A DNA stretch of 46,485 nucleotides, taken from an uncultured Psychrobacter sp. Lineage in GTDB: Bacteria; Pseudomonadota; Gammaproteobacteria; Pseudomonadales; Moraxellaceae. Positions 17,064 through 25,235 of the stretch are shown here, in pieces (the first letter of the stretch is position 1; each line of letters starts with the position of its first letter). The notes beneath the pieces are model-generated. The model saw only the letters and a list, made by a program, of their open reading frames with translations, made no database searches and had not been told where the DNA came from. The position numbers and the translations under genes were made by a program. Where the stretch lies: contig CAJXUF010000002.1 of the NCBI GenBank assembly GCA_913061175.1, positions 1 to 46,485 of the forward strand, in the 5' to 3' direction.

Positions 17064-18296
17064 ATGAAGCATATTTTAATTGATTATGAAAACATTCAGC
17101 CTAAAAGCTTCGATAATGTAGAGGTGAATGAATGCCATGTATGGCTGTTTTTGGGTATCAATCAGCAGAAGAGTTTACCTCTTGAATTGGTTGAAAACTT
17201 GCTCAGGTTTGATAATGAAAATGTGCACATTATTAAGATGCAACATGCAGGGAAGAATGCGCTAGATTTTTACTTGTCTTTTTATCTTGGCAAAATCTCT
17301 GAAATTGATCCTAGTGCTGATGTTTGTATTTTAGCAAGAGATAGTGGTTATGATATCTTGGTTGAGCATCTCAATAGTGCTTATGATGGTATGAACATCA
17401 TGCGGTTAGAAAATGCTAATCAGCTAACTGTGGCTTACGAGTCAAACATAGAAAGTGCATCAGATATAAAAAAAAGCCAACTTGTCATCGAAGACAGTCA
17501 TAATGTTTTGTGTGATGATGTTACTAGCGTTGCCATGGACAATAAGAAATCTTTAGCGCAAAGCCTTGAAGAGAGCGTTCCCAAATCGGTTATACATGAG
17601 TGTTATGTATTGGTTTTTGATAGCATTGTCAATCGTAAGGTTTTTTTACCGAGCTATAAATCCAACCTATTGTACTCGATAAAGAAGTACGTTCCAGTGA
17701 CAGTACTAGAGAGATTTAATAGTACTGAGCAAGATTATATTTTTGAACAGGTTTTTGATAAGTTTATTAAATTAGGTCTTATTAGGCACGATCAAAACGA
17801 AGAAAAACTAAGTTATAAAGTAGACAGTCAAGGAATATTAGATTTAGTCACTGATCAAGTTTTACGAAGTAAGGCAAAAGAAATTGATGGATTGAATAAT
17901 GTGATAAAGCAAAAACTTGCAAGTTATCGCCAAGCAAATAGTCAGGATCAAATTGATTTAGTTGTAACGTACCTCAAAAAGAAGGACATAATAAAACAAG
18001 ATAATAAAGCTATCTATTACTCACCTTTCGATAATATCAAAGGAAATTCGAGTAAAGTGTCACAAGATGATAATAAGAAGAGCAAAGACTCTACTACAAC
18101 ATATCAACGTGCAATAGCACAGCTAAAAAGTAGACCAGCAGGTACTCGACCATCCAAAAAGTCAAGTTTAACAAACTATCTTAAAAGCCATTTACGCAAT
18201 GAAGACTCTAAAACCATCGATAAGCTAGTTAAACAGATGGTTAGTAATAAAATAATCGTAATATCAAATACGAATAAGCTGATCTACAAAATATAG
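17064..18296 (+). CDS. NYN/PIN-like domain putative ribonuclease with C-terminal repeats
   Basis: Residues 1-120 resemble the PIN-like NYN fold of putative RNases. Acidic residues sit in the expected places: ILIDYEN (D7), KNALDFYLSFYLG (D68) and ARDSGYD (D93, D97). The rest of the 410-residue protein is Lys/Asp/Asn-rich. It contains three segments with a shared helix-turn-strand pattern ending in a KxxYx strand: about 219-253 (KLSYKV), 291-320 (KAIYYS) and 379-410 (KLIYKI). These may be winged-helix or OST-HTH-like RNA-binding units. The gene is more AT-rich than its neighbours, lies alone, and ends 1 bp from the convergent lysO; it may be a recent acquisition. The ATG at 17064 is preferred over the adjacent TTG. 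Confidence 0.7.
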   Translation: MKHILIDYENIQPKSFDNVEVNECHVWLFLGINQQKSLPLELVENLLRFDNENVHIIKMQHAGKNALDFYLSFYLGKISEIDPSADVCILARDSGYDILVEHLNSAYDGMNIMRLENANQLTVAYESNIESASDIKKSQLVIEDSHNVLCDDVTSVAMDNKKSLAQSLEESVPKSVIHECYVLVFDSIVNRKVFLPSYKSNLLYSIKKYVPVTVLERFNSTEQDYIFEQVFDKFIKLGLIRHDQNEEKLSYKVDSQGILDLVTDQVLRSKAKEIDGLNNVIKQKLASYRQANSQDQIDLVVTYLKKKDIIKQDNKAIYYSPFDNIKGNSSKVSQDDNKKSKDSTTTYQRAIAQLKSRPAGTRPSKKSSLTNYLKSHLRNEDSKTIDKLVKQMVSNKIIVISNTNKLIYKI

Positions 18297-18297
18297 C

Positions 18298-19209
18298 TTA
18301 GCCAAGCGCTGAAAAGAACACCATAAGTACTGGCGAGACAATATTAATAAGGAAGCCAAAACTAATCGCTAGTGGCACGACTTTTAGACCACCTGACTGC
18401 TGAATGATAGGCAAGGTAAAGTCTAAGCTAGTCGCGCCGCCAAGCCCAACTGCAGCGGAGGGGTATTTACGCATGAATACTGGAATAAAGATTAATGCAA
18501 AGAACTCACGTACCAAGTCGTTGAACAACGCGACACTACCCCAAACCGCGCCATAAGCATCGGTCATGACAATCGCTGACAGCGAGTACCAACCAAATCC
18601 TGACGATAGTGCTAAGCCTTTCGTCCATGACACATCCGTAAATAGTAGCGCAAAGATAAGCCCGCCTGCCAATACTGCTAGCGTAAAGATGATACTCATT
18701 TCTACGCCGCGTTTATTCAGTAGTACTTCTTTTAAGGTGATGCCCGATCCTTTTAAGCCTATACCGACCAGTAATATCAAAATCATCAGCATGACAGTCA
18801 TAGAGTTTTCGGGCGGCATATAATCAGCAGGCAAGAAATAGCCAATCACCATTCCAATCACCACACAAACGACCTGTGCTAAGCTGCCTCGAATACTGAC
18901 ACGATGCTCTTTAGATTTTACGCTTGGTTTTTTGGCATGCCACGGGCGTATATGGTCGAACACCATAAGCGCAAACAATCCTGTACCAATTGTTAATATT
19001 GATAGGACGGTGACATATAAGGCAATTTCACCCAACTGATTACCTAGACCTTCTACCTGAGACAACTCAATACCGATCAACGCCAGTATGATAAATACTA
19101 GATATGATAGACCTTTGTCGGCCACTTTTGTCATAGTAGGGTTAGACGGAATGGCAAAGCCAATAAACATTGGCATTAATACCAGAACAAGGGTGACTAG
19201 GCTTTCCAT
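18298..19209 (-). CDS. lysO: LysO-family lysine exporter
   Basis: This polytopic inner-membrane protein of the DUF340/LysO (YbjE) family exports L-lysine and the toxic analogue thialysine in E. coli. At 303 residues it is close to E. coli LysO (299). About eight hydrophobic segments are visible, with the conserved motifs LIGIELSQ (near 44-51), GIGLKGSG (near 150) and SGFGWYSLSAIVMTDAYGA, which is highly characteristic of the family. A hydrophilic loop near residues 88-105 separates the two halves. It is convergent with the putative nuclease gene, 1 bp apart, with no terminator between them. Confidence 0.88.
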   Translation of the reverse strand: MESLVTLVLVLMPMFIGFAIPSNPTMTKVADKGLSYLVFIILALIGIELSQVEGLGNQLGEIALYVTVLSILTIGTGLFALMVFDHIRPWHAKKPSVKSKEHRVSIRGSLAQVVCVVIGMVIGYFLPADYMPPENSMTVMLMILILLVGIGLKGSGITLKEVLLNKRGVEMSIIFTLAVLAGGLIFALLFTDVSWTKGLALSSGFGWYSLSAIVMTDAYGAVWGSVALFNDLVREFFALIFIPVFMRKYPSAAVGLGGATSLDFTLPIIQQSGGLKVVPLAISFGFLINIVSPVLMVFFSALG

Positions 19210-19473
19210 GATAAAGGGCTCGCAGCATTTTTAATAAGGCGTTTTTAAGAAGCTGAAGATTGTACCATATAAGGTTAACAATATTGATATGAGCCACTGA
19301 GATTCATTGCAAATCATCGCTCATTGTTGACTAAAATGGAAAAATTAGACGATTATAATGATGTTAATAAATATCTTTTTCAAAATGTTTGAACGTTTTT
19401 GAGCGCTCTGTAATTCTTTACCTTACAAACTTTTGTTGCTACATTAAAGTACTGAAAATATTTGGCTAGACTC

Positions 19474-22167
19474 ATGTCGCTATATCAGCTCAAAACTCAG
19501 TTTCAAAATCAATTACGTCCGATAAGCAATACGCTGGTTGAGCAAAATATTACCGCTAACCAAGTGACAGTATCCGCTGTTTTATTGAGTATCGGTACTG
19601 CCTATATCATTGCCAAACCAGCGGCTGAACAGCAGCGGCTGTGGCTTTTATTACCATCATCATTGTTTGTACGTATGGCACTCAATGCCATCGATGGCAT
19701 GATGGCGCGTGAGCATGGACAGACATCAAGGCTCGGAGCCGTGTTAAACGAGGTAGGTGATATGGTTGCCGATACGGCGCTATTAGCGAGCCTGACCCCT
19801 CATATTCTGACCCATCATATCAATGATAAAGAACAGCAAACGTTAATAGCCAACTTGCCAACGAATATATCAATTTATCAGCATCATATCACTGCTCTGA
19901 TCGCCCTTAGTATTGGCACCGAGCTGTTGGGCGTTACTAGTAATACCATGTTAGGTGTTCGTGCTAACCAAGGGCCTTTGGGCAAAAGCGATCGTGCCTT
20001 CTTATTAGGTATGCTTGGTGCGTTTATGGGCATTAGAGCCAAAGCGCCAGTAGGTATTAAAGGGCAGGTGGCTTTACCTGCTATCAAAATGGGTCAATTA
20101 TTTATACTAACAGAGATAATGCTACTAAAGACCTGTCTCAATCGACTACGTTATATGACAGAGTTATACTTAGTGCGTAACCCACCTGAGCTGCGATCCG
20201 TATTAGGTGAGACAACAAACAACTCACTATCTCTTACTGTTGTTTTGCCAAATACTTCTACTGATAACGCTCGCCCATTGGAGTTCAAAGAAATGCCAAC
20301 CACAACCGTTGATAGTCAAAAATTCGAAGAACAGGCCAGTGTTGGTTTTGACTTGCCTGCATCTAAAATCATCGATGGTGAGAGCTGTTATAACGCTTAC
20401 GACGGCACGGCTATTTATTATCGCTATTGGCTAACGAAGCCTTTAGAAGATATCAAGCAAGCCAACCAACCGTTGCGCCAAGTTATTTTATTACACCGAG
20501 GGCATGAGCATTCGGGACGATTGGCAGAGCTGGGAGAGCAGTTTGCAACAGCTGGCTATCAAGTATTTGCTTGGGATGCACGCGGTAATGGTCGCTCAGG
20601 CGGTATCAAAGATCATGCTGAGAGCGTTACCGAGCTTGAGCGAGATTTAGAAGGTTTTGTACAACTAGTGATTGGGCAAACAGGCATTGCTATCGAGGAT
20701 ACATTGATTGTCGCTAGTAGTATCGGCGCGGTATTGGCAGCAGCATGGGTACACGATTATGCGCCTAATATTCGCGGGATGATATTGGGCACGCCTGCGC
20801 TCAGTATTCGCTTGTATTTGCCCTTTGCTATACCATCGCTAAAGGTGGCACGTACGCTAGGTTTGATGTCACGTGTCAGCAGCTATGTTAAAGCACAAGT
20901 ACTGACCCATGATAAAGACGCACAGCAGGCTTACAATGCCGATCCATTGATATCGAATAGTATCTCGACCGACTTACTCATCGACACTCATGCAACGGGT
21001 CAGCGTTTACTTGATGATGCAGGTGCCATTACCGTACCGACGTTCGTCTTATGTGCGGGCAAGGATTATGTGGTCGATAAGCAGGCTGAGCGCACGTTTT
21101 ATGAAGCGATTAACACACCGATCAAACGCTGGCAGTTGTATCCAGACAGCTATCATGCAATCTTTCATGAGACCAATAAAGCCGATGTCTTTGCCGACTG
21201 TATTGAGTTTGCTGAGCAAGTATTTAGCGCACCAGTCCAAGCCCCTGATCTGAGTACGGCTCACTTAAACAGTGCCAGTAAGGATAAAGTAGACCGTTTG
21301 GCGATTAAACCATTCAATCCAAACTTTGCAATTACCCGTTTTGCAATGCAGAAATTTGGTCATGTCAGCGATGCAATTGCTACAGGGCTTGAGCATGGAT
21401 TTGATTCAGGTCATTCGCTGGATCATGTCTATTACAATCAGCCTAGCGGTCAGAATAAGTTTGGACAGGCGGTCGATAAGTTTTATTTAAATAATATCGG
21501 TTGGCAAGGTATTCGTATTCGCCGCGAGCACATATTGGAGTTGGCACGTTTAGCACTTGCAGATATCGAAGATAAAGATCAAAGCAGCAATAAATCATAC
21601 CAACCAAAACTGTTAGATATCGCTAGTGGACATGGTTTTTATGCATTTGATCTGCTGACAGAGTTTACCGATTTGTATGCTGAATTGCGTGATTATGAGA
21701 TGCATAATATACAGGCATTGCAAGCAAAAGCACAGCAGTTAGTGATTGCTGATCGAGTAGTGACCAGTCAAAAGGATGCTTTTGATCCTGCCAGTTATAT
21801 CGATGTACATACGAATGATACTAGTACCGATACTAAAAAATCAGATCTTGCTATTGCTTCTGGGTTATTTGAATTGTTCTCTGATAATGCGCTACCAGCG
21901 ACAGCTTTGGCAGGTATTCATGACAGTTTAAAATCGGGCGGTTATCTGATTTATACCAACCAACCGTGGCATCCTGAACAGGAATTTATCAGTAAAACAC
22001 TAAACAATCACCGTGGCAGTAGTTGGGTGATGCGTTGCCGTTCGCAAGCGGAAATGGATCAATTGGTTGAGCGTGCAGGCTTTAAGAAAATCACGATGCG
22101 TATCGATCGCTTTGGGATATTTACTGTTTCGTTAGCGATTAAAACCGCCCCAGCTGATGATGAGTGA
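19474..22167 (+). CDS. Fused CDP-alcohol phosphatidyltransferase / alpha-beta hydrolase / SAM methyltransferase
   Basis: One 897-residue frame joins three enzymes. Residues 1-235 are a membrane CDP-alcohol phosphatidyltransferase with D74-G75, A78-R79, G88 and D96; two aspartates of the usual motif are Asn (N71, N92). Residues 290-590 are a lipase-like alpha/beta hydrolase with HRGHEHSGR, nucleophile S416 in ASSIG, and candidate D531 and H561. Residues 605-895 are a class I methyltransferase with LLDIASGHGFYAF (713-725). In E. coli these units correspond to separate YnbA and YnbC (hydrolase plus methyltransferase). A polar linker (about 236-290) joins them. The ATG at 19474 is chosen over the in-frame TTG at 19462. 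The patatin-like and SDR genes follow with 3-bp spacing and a 4-bp overlap. The substrate is unknown. Confidence 0.88.
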   Translation: MSLYQLKTQFQNQLRPISNTLVEQNITANQVTVSAVLLSIGTAYIIAKPAAEQQRLWLLLPSSLFVRMALNAIDGMMAREHGQTSRLGAVLNEVGDMVADTALLASLTPHILTHHINDKEQQTLIANLPTNISIYQHHITALIALSIGTELLGVTSNTMLGVRANQGPLGKSDRAFLLGMLGAFMGIRAKAPVGIKGQVALPAIKMGQLFILTEIMLLKTCLNRLRYMTELYLVRNPPELRSVLGETTNNSLSLTVVLPNTSTDNARPLEFKEMPTTTVDSQKFEEQASVGFDLPASKIIDGESCYNAYDGTAIYYRYWLTKPLEDIKQANQPLRQVILLHRGHEHSGRLAELGEQFATAGYQVFAWDARGNGRSGGIKDHAESVTELERDLEGFVQLVIGQTGIAIEDTLIVASSIGAVLAAAWVHDYAPNIRGMILGTPALSIRLYLPFAIPSLKVARTLGLMSRVSSYVKAQVLTHDKDAQQAYNADPLISNSISTDLLIDTHATGQRLLDDAGAITVPTFVLCAGKDYVVDKQAERTFYEAINTPIKRWQLYPDSYHAIFHETNKADVFADCIEFAEQVFSAPVQAPDLSTAHLNSASKDKVDRLAIKPFNPNFAITRFAMQKFGHVSDAIATGLEHGFDSGHSLDHVYYNQPSGQNKFGQAVDKFYLNNIGWQGIRIRREHILELARLALADIEDKDQSSNKSYQPKLLDIASGHGFYAFDLLTEFTDLYAELRDYEMHNIQALQAKAQQLVIADRVVTSQKDAFDPASYIDVHTNDTSTDTKKSDLAIASGLFELFSDNALPATALAGIHDSLKSGGYLIYTNQPWHPEQEFISKTLNNHRGSSWVMRCRSQAEMDQLVERAGFKKITMRIDRFGIFTVSLAIKTAPADDE

Positions 22168-22170
22168 TAG

Positions 22171-23370
22171 ATGAATAATCAGCAGGTTAAACCTTATGAG
22201 CGTGTTCAGCTGTTTTCAGGCGGCGGTTCACGTTTTGGTTATTATTTGGGCAGTTATGCAGCCCTAGCAGCGCATGATTTAACGCCAGATATTATCGTTG
22301 GTACTTGCGGTGGGAGTTTATCTGCTTATTTAGTACAACTTGCGCCTGATCCTAAAGATTTGCAAGCGTTGATGTGCAGCCGTGAGTTGTATCGCGTCAT
22401 CACAGCCATCAGACATGTCGCGCCAGATGAAGCCAATAAACGTCTAAAGCTGCGTTATATGACCCATGCACTTAAGCGTTGGCGGTTATCAAAGCAAAAG
22501 GATAATGGACAAAGACAACGTCAAGCAGACAGCTACGAGCGACTGTTAAATGAGTTGCAGCAGTTAGCGATGTTTCGTATCGATAACGAGCAGTACTGGC
22601 TAGATGAGCTGTCGCAGTTTGCTACTAGTAATAATGATATTAGCAATACTGATAAAGCAACGCCAGAAATAGCTATCATTGCTAGCCGCCTGTATCAAAC
22701 ACCTGCTGATGGTTTGTATAATGAAAAACTCACACTGCAAGAGTTGTTATTTGCGCCACCGCGCTTAGCAAATTTGCCAAAATCAGTATCAAGTCTGGCT
22801 GACGAGCAAATAACATCACCAGCGCACACATTTGCAAACGGACGCATACACCAGTCTGTAAAGGTTCAAACGCAATGGGATTTTGCCCCAGTGATTCGCG
22901 CTTCTATGGCAGACATGTACTATCTACCGCCAACACATATCCCAGAGCTTGGCTGGTGTTTAGGAGGTGTGATTAATCTGACACCAATTGAGCTAGCCTG
23001 TCAGTTGGGTGATAGCGTATTTGCAGAGACTAAGGCAGGTTATGACCCATGGCTGGCTGCTCCCGCGATTCAGCGTGTTTTTGGTTTTGATCCTAATAGG
23101 CGATTGGCAGCAGTACACGGTTATCAACCGATGGAGGTATCGTCGCACATTAATACGGCGGCTAGCAACAACCGTCAGCTACATTGGTTACCATTTGCAG
23201 ATAACGAGCAGAAACTGAGAGGGCAAAATGTGCAAAAGCATTTTAACCTAAAACAAATGACCGTTGAGCTAATACACAGAGATTATGACGGTTTTGTGCA
23301 GCAAATGCAGGCGCAATGGCAATATGGCTATCAGCGTACGGTCGACTATATACAGCAGCATAAATTATGA
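22171..23370 (+). CDS. Patatin-like protein with altered catalytic residues
   Basis: The N-terminus carries the patatin oxyanion loop GGGSRFGYYLG (17-27), followed by DIIVGTCGGSLSAYL. In active patatins the GxSxG serine lies where C46 is found here (G44-T45-C46-G47-G48). The Asp of the DGG motif is replaced by leucine in CLGGVINLTP (L264). The protein is therefore either a thiol-dependent acyl hydrolase or acyltransferase, or a binding protein that has lost hydrolysis. At 399 residues with no signal peptide, it is probably cytoplasmic or membrane-peripheral. It lies 3 bp after the three-domain fusion gene and overlaps the SDR gene by 4 bp, so it belongs to the same operon. Confidence 0.82.
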   Translation: MNNQQVKPYERVQLFSGGGSRFGYYLGSYAALAAHDLTPDIIVGTCGGSLSAYLVQLAPDPKDLQALMCSRELYRVITAIRHVAPDEANKRLKLRYMTHALKRWRLSKQKDNGQRQRQADSYERLLNELQQLAMFRIDNEQYWLDELSQFATSNNDISNTDKATPEIAIIASRLYQTPADGLYNEKLTLQELLFAPPRLANLPKSVSSLADEQITSPAHTFANGRIHQSVKVQTQWDFAPVIRASMADMYYLPPTHIPELGWCLGGVINLTPIELACQLGDSVFAETKAGYDPWLAAPAIQRVFGFDPNRRLAAVHGYQPMEVSSHINTAASNNRQLHWLPFADNEQKLRGQNVQKHFNLKQMTVELIHRDYDGFVQQMQAQWQYGYQRTVDYIQQHKL

Positions 23371-24194
23371 AAAACCTCGCAAAAGGTATCACTAAAAACC
23401 ATGCGCCGCATATCATTATCGTTGGTGGTACAAGTGGCATTGGCTTAGCTTTGGCGTTGCATCATCAGATGCTCGGCTGGCAAGTAAGCGTTGTTGGAAG
23501 TAGCGCAGTAAAGATAGCCGATATCAACAGCTTACATCCTGCTATTGTGACTTATGTATGCGACTTAACTGACCCAAATCAAACGCAAACGTTATTAGAC
23601 AATTTGTCAGGTATTCCATTTCAAAGGCTGATCTATAGTGCGGGTAGTTACACCAATGAGCGTATCCATCACTTAAATCAAGCAGATAGCGACCAGATGC
23701 TAGTGATTAACTTACAGGCGTTTGAGCAAGTTTTTAGATGGGCAAGCAGTCAGTTAAAGCAGCAGTTAAAACAGTCATGTCAGGCATTAGATATGACTAA
23801 AGGTGATAGACCTAGCCTCATCTGTATTGCCTCTATCGCAGGCACGATAGATTATCCTTATGCCAGTCTATATGCAAAAAGCAAGCGTGCAATGATTGCT
23901 ACGGCTAGCGCTTATCGAGCAGCACTTATACCTTATAACATCCAAGTAAACTGTATTGCCTCAGGCTATATCAATACTCAAGCACTACGTGATTTAAACG
24001 ATGGCGATGCTAGCCATAAGCCATTTATCATGAGCACGCAAGCAGCGGTTGATCATATTATGCAAGCGATTGACGATAATATAGAACTAGCGATATTTCC
24101 ACGCTCAATGCGCTATATCACGAGTGCCTTAAATTATTTACCTAAGCCTGTGCTCAATTGGATATTGGGCAGTAAACTGGATAAAGCCAAATGA
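23367..24194 (+). CDS. Short-chain dehydrogenase/reductase
   Basis: This is a classical SDR with the cofactor motif GGTSGIG (20-26), the SAGS segment (91-94, in place of NNAG), and catalytic S156, Y169 and K173 (YAKSK). At 275 residues it has the usual length. A hydrophobic C-terminal region (around 245-265) could contact the membrane. The start overlaps the patatin-like stop (ATGA), showing coupling. The operon context suggests reduction or oxidation of a lipid-linked hydroxyl or keto group, but the substrate is not deducible. Confidence 0.88.
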   Translation: MKNLAKGITKNHAPHIIIVGGTSGIGLALALHHQMLGWQVSVVGSSAVKIADINSLHPAIVTYVCDLTDPNQTQTLLDNLSGIPFQRLIYSAGSYTNERIHHLNQADSDQMLVINLQAFEQVFRWASSQLKQQLKQSCQALDMTKGDRPSLICIASIAGTIDYPYASLYAKSKRAMIATASAYRAALIPYNIQVNCIASGYINTQALRDLNDGDASHKPFIMSTQAAVDHIMQAIDDNIELAIFPRSMRYITSALNYLPKPVLNWILGSKLDKAK

Positions 24195-24220
24195 CTCTGC
24201 TATCTGTGCTTTGATTGTAT

Positions 24221-25114
24221 TTAACCAAATAACCAGTAGAGTAGAGTAAATGCTGGCACTCCAATCAGTAAACTGTCTATCCGATCTAACACCCCACCAT
24301 GACCAGCGAGCATCGTTCCAGTGTCTTTTACCCCGTGCTGGCGCTTAAAGGCTGATTCTAATAAGTCTCCAAATATACCGCTTACAGCCAAGCCATAGGC
24401 AGCTAATAGACAGATCCACCAATCAAAAGGGGTGAGCCAAAGACCTAATACTGCTGCCCACATTGCCGCAACTAAACTGCCAAAAACAGCACCTTCAATG
24501 CTTTTATTCGGGCTAATAGTCGGCGCTAGACCTCGTTTAAACAGCTTACGTCCAAGCAGTCTTCCGCATAGGTATTGGGCAATATCATTAAACTGACTGG
24601 CAAATAATACGAAGAGTAAAACACCATATTGTTCGCGTTGCCAGGTCAATTGCTGTAAGACAATAAGGCTAATGATGAGTGAGATGAATGCAACACTCAG
24701 TAGCAGGTCTAAGGAGTTGAGCCGTGTATAGTGTTGAGTCAGATTGAGAGAGGTTTTCGCTAGTAGGGAAGTATTTGGCTGTAAGCCTTTAGCTTGGAGT
24801 TTATGAATGAGTACGGCTTTACTGCGTAAACACCATATACGTTTAATCTCGTAGCTGCCGCGTAGACCAATTAATATAAAAAATAAAATGAGCAGCCATT
24901 GATAGGGATATGCTTGCGAATGAGAACCTTGCGTATCGTTTGTTATTTTTGCAATCACATAGCAAGTGCAGAGCGCGGCGAGCATCAACCACCACGAGCG
25001 GGCTATCAAGTAGATTTTTGGCAAGCGTTTTCGCAGACGAGGTACGGCAAGCACGCTCCAAGCCAAGCTGACGATTATCATCAGGGCAATCACAAACACA
25101 ATATCAGATGCCAT
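24221..25114 (-). CDS. CdsA-family phosphatidate cytidylyltransferase (YnbB-like)
   Basis: This is a multi-span membrane enzyme of the CDP-diacylglycerol synthase family, which makes CDP-diacylglycerol from phosphatidate and CTP. The C-terminal CDS signature is intact: S-A-F-K-R, then K-D, then GHGGVLDRID. From the ATG at 25114 it has 297 residues, the size of E. coli YnbB; the TTG at 25129 would add five residues. The housekeeping cdsA usually lies near dxr/uppS, so this is probably the dedicated copy feeding the neighbouring CDP-alcohol phosphatidyltransferase. It is convergent with that operon, 26 bp beyond the SDR stop, without a visible terminator. Confidence 0.85.
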   Translation of the reverse strand: MASDIVFVIALMIIVSLAWSVLAVPRLRKRLPKIYLIARSWWLMLAALCTCYVIAKITNDTQGSHSQAYPYQWLLILFFILIGLRGSYEIKRIWCLRSKAVLIHKLQAKGLQPNTSLLAKTSLNLTQHYTRLNSLDLLLSVAFISLIISLIVLQQLTWQREQYGVLLFVLFASQFNDIAQYLCGRLLGRKLFKRGLAPTISPNKSIEGAVFGSLVAAMWAAVLGLWLTPFDWWICLLAAYGLAVSGIFGDLLESAFKRQHGVKDTGTMLAGHGGVLDRIDSLLIGVPAFTLLYWLFG

Positions 25115-25235
25115 ACCGTAGACACTCAAAGAAAAGGTAATATATTAAGCCTATCCATAATGATAGCTTAAATGCTTCTTTAACTATAGTGTTAGATATC
25201 GTCCTTGATAGGTTTGGCTATTATCTGTCGTACGC

